A model generated the notes under the pieces. That model worked only from the letters and a program-made list of their open reading frames with translations, did no database searches and was not told where the DNA came from. DNA of 64,000 nucleotides from Nocardioides aquaticus (lineage in GTDB: Bacteria; Actinomycetota; Actinomycetes; Propionibacteriales; Nocardioidaceae), in NCBI RefSeq assembly GCF_018459925.1, contig NZ_CP075371.1, forward strand, positions 3,348,001 to 3,412,000, read 5' to 3'. This document shows, piece after piece, positions 60,217 through 64,000 of this stretch; position 1 is the first letter of the stretch, and every line of letters starts with the position of its first letter. The position numbers were made by a program, and so were the translations under genes.

Positions 60217-61235
60217 CACCGGGGGGCTCCCTGCGGGTCCACGCCCCGGACGGGACGCCGGAGGTCGCCGCGGGCGACGACCTGCTCGGCCTGGTGCTCA
60301 CCGTCCTGGGCGACGCGGGGCTCGACCTCGCCGACGGCGACGTCCTGGTCGTCACCAGCAAGGCCGTGGCCAAGGCGGAGGGCCGGGTCGTCGACGGCAC
60401 CCGCGAGGAGCACCTCGACGCCGAGACCGCACGGCTGGTGGCACGCCGTGGACCGACCCGGATCGTGCGCACCCACCACGGGCTGACCCTGGCCGCGGCC
60501 GGGATCGACGCCTCCAACGTGGCCACCGGGCGGGTCGTGCTGCTGCCCGTCGACCCCGACGCCACCGCCGGCCGCCTGCGCGAGGAGGTGCTCGCGCGCA
60601 CCGGGCGCACCGTCGGCGTGGTGGTCACCGACACCGCCGGCCGGGCGTGGCGCGAGGGCCAGACCGACATCGCCGTGGGCGCCGCCGGCCTGGTCGTCCT
60701 CGACGACCACGCGGGCCGCGTGGACGCCCACGGCAACCCCTTGCTGGTGACCGCGCCGGCGGTGGCCGACGAGATCGCCGGTGCCGCCGAGCTCGCCCAG
60801 GGCAAGCTGCACGCCCGCCCGTTCGCGGTCGTGCGCGGCCGGGCGGACCTGGTGCTGGCGGCCGACGACGACGGTCCCGGCGCGCGGGCCCTGGTGCGGC
60901 CCGAGGGCGCCGACCTCTTCGGCTGGGGCGCGCGGGAGGCGGTCGTCCGGGCGGTGCGTGGCGACGTCGAGGACGCCGCCCCCTTCGGCTCGGCGGCCGC
61001 GGTCGAGGACCTGGTGACGGCGCTGGGGGTCGCGCTGGGCGACGGCGCGGCCGTACGACCCGCGGGGCCGGGGCTGCTGCACCTCGACCTCGACCCCGGC
61101 GGCGGCCACCACCCCGCGCGCGAGGGCGGGATGCACGCGGTGGTCTTCGCCCACGGCTGGGTGGCCGACCGCGCCGCGGGGAGCAGCACGTACGCCCTGC
61201 GCCCGCGGTCCGCCGGCCCACCGGCCGGTCCGTAG
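60213..61235 (+). CDS. fbiB: Coenzyme F420:L-glutamate ligase FbiB, short form (CofE domain)
   Basis: A 340-residue protein. Residues 1-250 are the CofE gamma-glutamyl ligase: VLVVTSKAVAKAEGRVV, RTHHGLTLAAAGIDASNV, VVVTDTAGRAWREGQTDIAVG and ELAQGKLHARPFAVVRG. Mycobacterial FbiB is about 448 residues with a C-terminal nitroreductase-fold dehydro-F420 reductase; here only about 90 residues follow CofE, beginning RPEGADLFGWGAREAV and ending Gly/Pro rich. The RRTVREF-type start of the reductase is missing. The GTG at 60213 overlaps the fbiA stop. Confidence 0.9.
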   Translation: MTPGGSLRVHAPDGTPEVAAGDDLLGLVLTVLGDAGLDLADGDVLVVTSKAVAKAEGRVVDGTREEHLDAETARLVARRGPTRIVRTHHGLTLAAAGIDASNVATGRVVLLPVDPDATAGRLREEVLARTGRTVGVVVTDTAGRAWREGQTDIAVGAAGLVVLDDHAGRVDAHGNPLLVTAPAVADEIAGAAELAQGKLHARPFAVVRGRADLVLAADDDGPGARALVRPEGADLFGWGAREAVVRAVRGDVEDAAPFGSAAAVEDLVTALGVALGDGAAVRPAGPGLLHLDLDPGGGHHPAREGGMHAVVFAHGWVADRAAGSSTYALRPRSAGPPAGP

Positions 61236-61346
61236 ACTCGCCCCCGGATCCCGCGCGGGCCGCCCGTCGGCGCGCCCGCCCCCGTGACCGCGGCGGGCCA
61301 CAGACCGTCAGTCCCGCCCCCACCAGACCCGGAGGTGCTCCGCGCC

Positions 61347-62093
61347 GTGGCCAAGTCCACCAAGAGCCAGAAGTCAGACCGCAAGGCCACGATCGACGCC
61401 CTGACCAAGAAGCAGCGGTCCGCCGAGCGCGGCCGCGGCCTGGCCATCGTCGTGGTCTGCGTGGCCGTCGCGCTCGTGATCGTGGGGGCCGCCGCCTACC
61501 GCCCGATCGCGAACTGGTGGGAGCTGCGCCAGTTCGAGGACGTCGAGCTGGCCTCGCTCGGTGCCCCGGTCAGCGCCTGCGGCGAGGTGGAGACCAAGAA
61601 GGCGGAGGGCAACCAGGAGCACGTGCCCGAGGGCACGCCGGTCGAGTACGAGCAGAGCCCGCCCGCGTTCGGCGCGCACTACGACACCCCGGACACGATG
61701 GCCCGCAAGCTCTACGCCGCCGACGACCGGCCGGACCTGCGCGAGCTGGTGCACAACCTCGAGCACGGCTACACCTTCGTCTGGTACGACGAGACGATCG
61801 CCGCCGACGACGAGGCGATGACCGAGCTGCGCGCGGTGGCCAGCCAGTTCCCCGGCACCGACAACTACCGCTACAAGTTCAAGGCCGTGCCGTGGACCGA
61901 GGAGGACGGCGAGCCGTTCCCCGACGGCCAGCACGTCGCGCTGACGCACTGGTCGGCCGGCGGCGCGGGCAACACCGACGTCAGCGAGCAGCGGGGCGCG
62001 TGGCAGTACTGCTCGGAGTTCTCCGGCGAGGCGTTGTCCTCGTTCATGGAGGAGTACCCCTACTTCGACTCCCCGGAGCCGAACGGCGGCTGA
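61347..62093 (+). CDS. DUF3105 family single-pass membrane protein
   Basis: A 248-residue protein: a basic N-terminal 30 residues (KSTKSQKSDRKATIDALTKK), one membrane helix (LAIVVVCVAVALVIVGAAAY) and an extracytoplasmic DUF3105 domain whose signature is LVHNLEHGYTFVWYD, plus ALTHWSAGG and a Trp-rich segment. The His residues suggest metal binding. Function unknown. The GTG at 61347 has GGAGGTG ten nt upstream, and a TAGACT -10-like box at 61233-61238 overlaps the fbiB stop. Confidence 0.85.
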   Translation: MAKSTKSQKSDRKATIDALTKKQRSAERGRGLAIVVVCVAVALVIVGAAAYRPIANWWELRQFEDVELASLGAPVSACGEVETKKAEGNQEHVPEGTPVEYEQSPPAFGAHYDTPDTMARKLYAADDRPDLRELVHNLEHGYTFVWYDETIAADDEAMTELRAVASQFPGTDNYRYKFKAVPWTEEDGEPFPDGQHVALTHWSAGGAGNTDVSEQRGAWQYCSEFSGEALSSFMEEYPYFDSPEPNGG

Positions 62094-62099
62094 GCCGGG

Positions 62100-63203
62100 T
62101 CAGGTCAGGTCGGCGCGACCCTGCGCCACGAGCCGGGCGACCACCTGCTTGACCTCCTGGGCCCGCTCGCGGGTCGTCACCAGCAGCGCGTCGGGCGTGT
62201 CGACGACGACGACGTCCTCGAGGCCGACGACCGCGACCACGCGGCCGGCCGCGGGCACGACCAGGCCGGTCGTGCCGAGCGCGGTCACCAGCGCCTGGTC
62301 ACCGATCACGCGCGGCCCGTCGGCCGGCTCCGGCAGCAGGGTGGCCAGGGAGTCGAAGTCGCCGACGTCGTCCCAGCCGAAGCTGCCGGGCACCGTGGCC
62401 ACCACGCCCTCGTCCGCCGCCGGCTCGGCGACCGCGTGGTCCAGCGCGATCCGCGGCAGCGCCTCCCAGCCCCGGGCGAGGCGGTCCTGCAGGCCGTCGG
62501 TGCCCCCGGCGGCCAGCGCCCGCAGGTCGCGGGCGAAGTCGGGGTGCCAGCGGGCGAGCAGGTCCAGCAGGACCGTCGGGCGCACCACGAACATCCCGGC
62601 GTTCCACCGGTAGCGGCCGCTGGCGAGGTAGCCGCGGGCGACCTCCTCCGTCGGCTTCTCGACGAAGGCCTCGACCTGGTAGCCGCCCGACCCCGGCAGG
62701 GCGGGGCCGACCTGCAGGTAGCCGAACGCCGTGGAGGCGAAGGTCGGCTCGATGCCGATCGTCACCAGCCGGTCCCCGCGCGCGACCTCGGCCGCCTCCG
62801 TCACGGCGGCGCGGAAGCCCGGCTCGTCGGTGATGACGTGGTCGGCGGCGAAGGAGCCCATCACGGCGTCGGGGTCGCGCTGCTCGAGCAGCGCCGCGGC
62901 CAGGCCGATGGCGGCCATCGAGTCGCGCGGGGACGGCTCGGCCAGGACCGCGGCGGGGTCCAGTCCGTCGAGCTGGCCCACCACGGCGTCGCGGTGGGCG
63001 GCGCCGGTCACCACCAGGAACCGGTCCTCGACCAGCGGTGCCAGCCGGTCGTGGGTGGCCTGGAGGAGCGAGCGGCCGCTGCCGGTCAGGTCGCGCAGGA
63101 ACTTCGGCTCGTGGCGTCGTGACAGCGGCCAGAGCCGGGTGCCGGCGCCGCCGGCGGGGACGACGGCCCACAGGTGGGGCACGGCGGAGGACGGGGAGGA
63201 CAT
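62100..63203 (-). CDS. manC: Mannose-1-phosphate guanylyltransferase
   Basis: A 367-residue GDP-mannose pyrophosphorylase that converts mannose-1-P and GTP to GDP-mannose. WAVVPAGGAGTRLWPLSRR is the nucleotidyltransferase loop, FAADHVITDE the metal Asp, EAFVEKPTEEVA the FVEKP motif, and YRWNAGMFVVRP the sugar motif, with GSFGWDDVGDFDSLA at the end. The ATG at 63203 has TAGGGT 6 nt upstream (leaderless). It shares a divergent promoter with the TIGR03089 gene. Mycobacterial counterpart is Rv3264c. Confidence 0.94.
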   Translation of the reverse strand: MSSPSSAVPHLWAVVPAGGAGTRLWPLSRRHEPKFLRDLTGSGRSLLQATHDRLAPLVEDRFLVVTGAAHRDAVVGQLDGLDPAAVLAEPSPRDSMAAIGLAAALLEQRDPDAVMGSFAADHVITDEPGFRAAVTEAAEVARGDRLVTIGIEPTFASTAFGYLQVGPALPGSGGYQVEAFVEKPTEEVARGYLASGRYRWNAGMFVVRPTVLLDLLARWHPDFARDLRALAAGGTDGLQDRLARGWEALPRIALDHAVAEPAADEGVVATVPGSFGWDDVGDFDSLATLLPEPADGPRVIGDQALVTALGTTGLVVPAAGRVVAVVGLEDVVVVDTPDALLVTTRERAQEVKQVVARLVAQGRADLT

Positions 63204-63209
63204 GGCCGC

Positions 63210-63219
63210 ACCCTAGGCT
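63210..63219. promoter_or_regulatory. Overlapping divergent -10 boxes for manC and the TIGR03089 gene
   Basis: ACCCTAGGCT holds TAGGCT on the plus strand (63214-63219, 7 nt before the ATG at 63227) and TAGGGT on the minus strand (63215-63210, 6 nt before the ATG at 63203). The two boxes share the central TA, so the two leaderless starts compete for one melting region. Confidence 0.5.
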
Positions 63220-63226
63220 GAGGGCG

Positions 63227-63967
63227 ATGTCCACGACCCCGCCGTCCACCTTCGCCGGCGTGCTCGCCCGCGCCCTGGCCCACGACCCCGGCCGGCCGGT
63301 GGTGACGTTCTACGACCACGCCACCGACGAACGGGTCGAGCTGTCGGTGACCACCTACGCCAACTGGGTCGCGAAGGCGGCCTCGCTGTTGTGCGAGGAG
63401 CACGACCTCGAGCGCGGTGACCGGGTGCGGGTGGACCTGCCGGTCCACTGGCTCGGCCCGGTCTTCCTCGGGGCGGCCTGGACGGCGGGGCTCGTGGTCG
63501 TCCTGGACGGCGACGACCCGGCCGACGCGGTCGTCTGCGGCCCGGACGGTCTCTCCCGCTGGGCGCCGCACGCCGACGACGTCCCGGTGCTGGCCTGCTC
63601 GCTGCGCCCGATGGGGGTGCGCTTCGCCGAGCCGCTGCCGCCGGGGGTGCACGACGTCGGCCTCGAGGTCTGGGGACAGCCCGACGCCTTCACCCCGCTG
63701 GACCCGCCCGGTCACCATGACGTCGCGGTCGAGGTCGACGGCGCCGAGCAGACCCAGGGGGACCTGTGGCGGGCGGCCGCCGCCGGGAGTCACCTCACCG
63801 ACGGCGACCGCCTCCTCACGGAGACGAACCCGGCTTCCCCACCAGGTCTGGCCTCCTTCACCGAGCCGCTGGTGCTCGGCGGCTCGGTGGTCCTCGTCGC
63901 GCGGGCCGACGCCGCGCGGATGGACGCGACGTACGCCGCCGAGCGGGCCACGGCCCGCGACCGCTGA
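63227..63967 (+). CDS. TIGR03089 family protein (AMP-binding-like fragment)
   Basis: A 246-residue protein resembling the N-terminal part of acyl-adenylate-forming enzymes (ARALAHDPGRPVVTFYDHATDERVELSVTTYANWVAK) without the AMP-binding P-loop and C-terminal lid, as in Rv3268. It could be a non-catalytic adenylate-fold protein. The ATG at 63227 follows an overlapping -10 box and GAGGG. The 3' end overlaps an 18-bp direct repeat. Confidence 0.82.
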   Translation: MSTTPPSTFAGVLARALAHDPGRPVVTFYDHATDERVELSVTTYANWVAKAASLLCEEHDLERGDRVRVDLPVHWLGPVFLGAAWTAGLVVVLDGDDPADAVVCGPDGLSRWAPHADDVPVLACSLRPMGVRFAEPLPPGVHDVGLEVWGQPDAFTPLDPPGHHDVAVEVDGAEQTQGDLWRAAAAGSHLTDGDRLLTETNPASPPGLASFTEPLVLGGSVVLVARADAARMDATYAAERATARDR

Positions 63968-63986
63968 CCGGCCCGCGACCGCTGAC
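63951..63986. repeat. 18-bp tandem duplication at the window end
   Basis: CGGCCCGCGACCGCTGAC occurs twice in a row (63951-63968 and 63969-63986). The first copy contains the TGA stop of the TIGR03089 gene; the second repeats it in frame. The last 14 bases, including a TCA at 63995-63997, may be the end of a minus-strand gene beyond the edge, but nothing more can be said. Confidence 0.85.
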
Positions 63987-64000
63987 CCGCCCGCTCAGCC

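Overview
The window is very GC-rich and densely packed, with many GTG starts, 4-bp ATGA/GTGA gene overlaps and promoters sitting 6-8 nt upstream of start codons. A WhiB regulator, an F420 pathway (FbiA/FbiB), MtrA-MtrB-LpqB, SecA with a SEC-C tail and several DUF families typical of Actinobacteria are present. This points to an actinobacterial chromosome, most likely Nocardioidaceae (Nocardioides-like). No rRNA, tRNA, phage, integrase, insertion sequence or CRISPR was found.

Layout. (1) 1-16.9 kb: housekeeping genes in an order that resembles Mycobacterium tuberculosis Rv3202c-Rv3214: an AdnA-like helicase (cut by the left edge), alkyltransferase-like protein, MoeZ, TetR regulator, DUF3107, ferritin-like protein, DEAD-box helicase, L,D-transpeptidase, ParA-like ATPase, SDR, PHP phosphoesterase, histidine phosphatase, K+ channel and MaoC hydratase. 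(2) 17.0-32.1 kb: an accessory-looking island with five sulfotransferase-fold proteins, two glycosyltransferase-like proteins, a LicD/methyltransferase fusion, a short coiled-coil protein, an exonuclease/phosphatase fused to half a phospholipase-D-like domain, and two full-length secreted PLD-like proteins (one frameshifted). It probably modifies an exported glycan or glycolipid. (3) 32.2-38.2 kb: a lipoprotein, a soluble MgtE-N/CBS protein, DUF1003, Mrp ATPase, TatB, a LysM protein and an Rv3235-family protein. (4) 38.2-53.8 kb, nearly all minus strand: secA, an AlkX-type glycosylase, an orphan response regulator, hpf with a long structured-looking leader, comF, lpqB-mtrB-mtrA, sahH, an SIS-domain isomerase-like protein, Trm112 protein, phosphomannomutase and DUF3499. 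(5) 53.9-64.0 kb: a degenerate zincin, DUF5719, a large membrane GT2, whiB2, fbiA-fbiB, DUF3105, mannose-1-phosphate guanylyltransferase and a TIGR03089 protein.

Common themes. GDP-mannose supply (phosphomannomutase, guanylyltransferase, possible SIS isomerase) and the GT2 protein serve envelope glycan synthesis. SecA, TatB, LpqB/MtrAB, L,D-transpeptidase and LysM proteins serve export and wall homeostasis.

The most unusual signals are: a family of 22-bp tandem repeats in three separate convergent intergenic gaps, one of which encodes the end of a protein; the sulfotransferase island, with its own altered 3'-phosphate motif; the exonuclease-half-PLD and LicD-methyltransferase fusions; overlapping back-to-back -10 boxes at two divergent promoters; and a 379-nt leader before hpf. 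Three one-base losses in homopolymer runs (two in mtrB, one in a PLD gene) suggest sequencing error more than gene decay.
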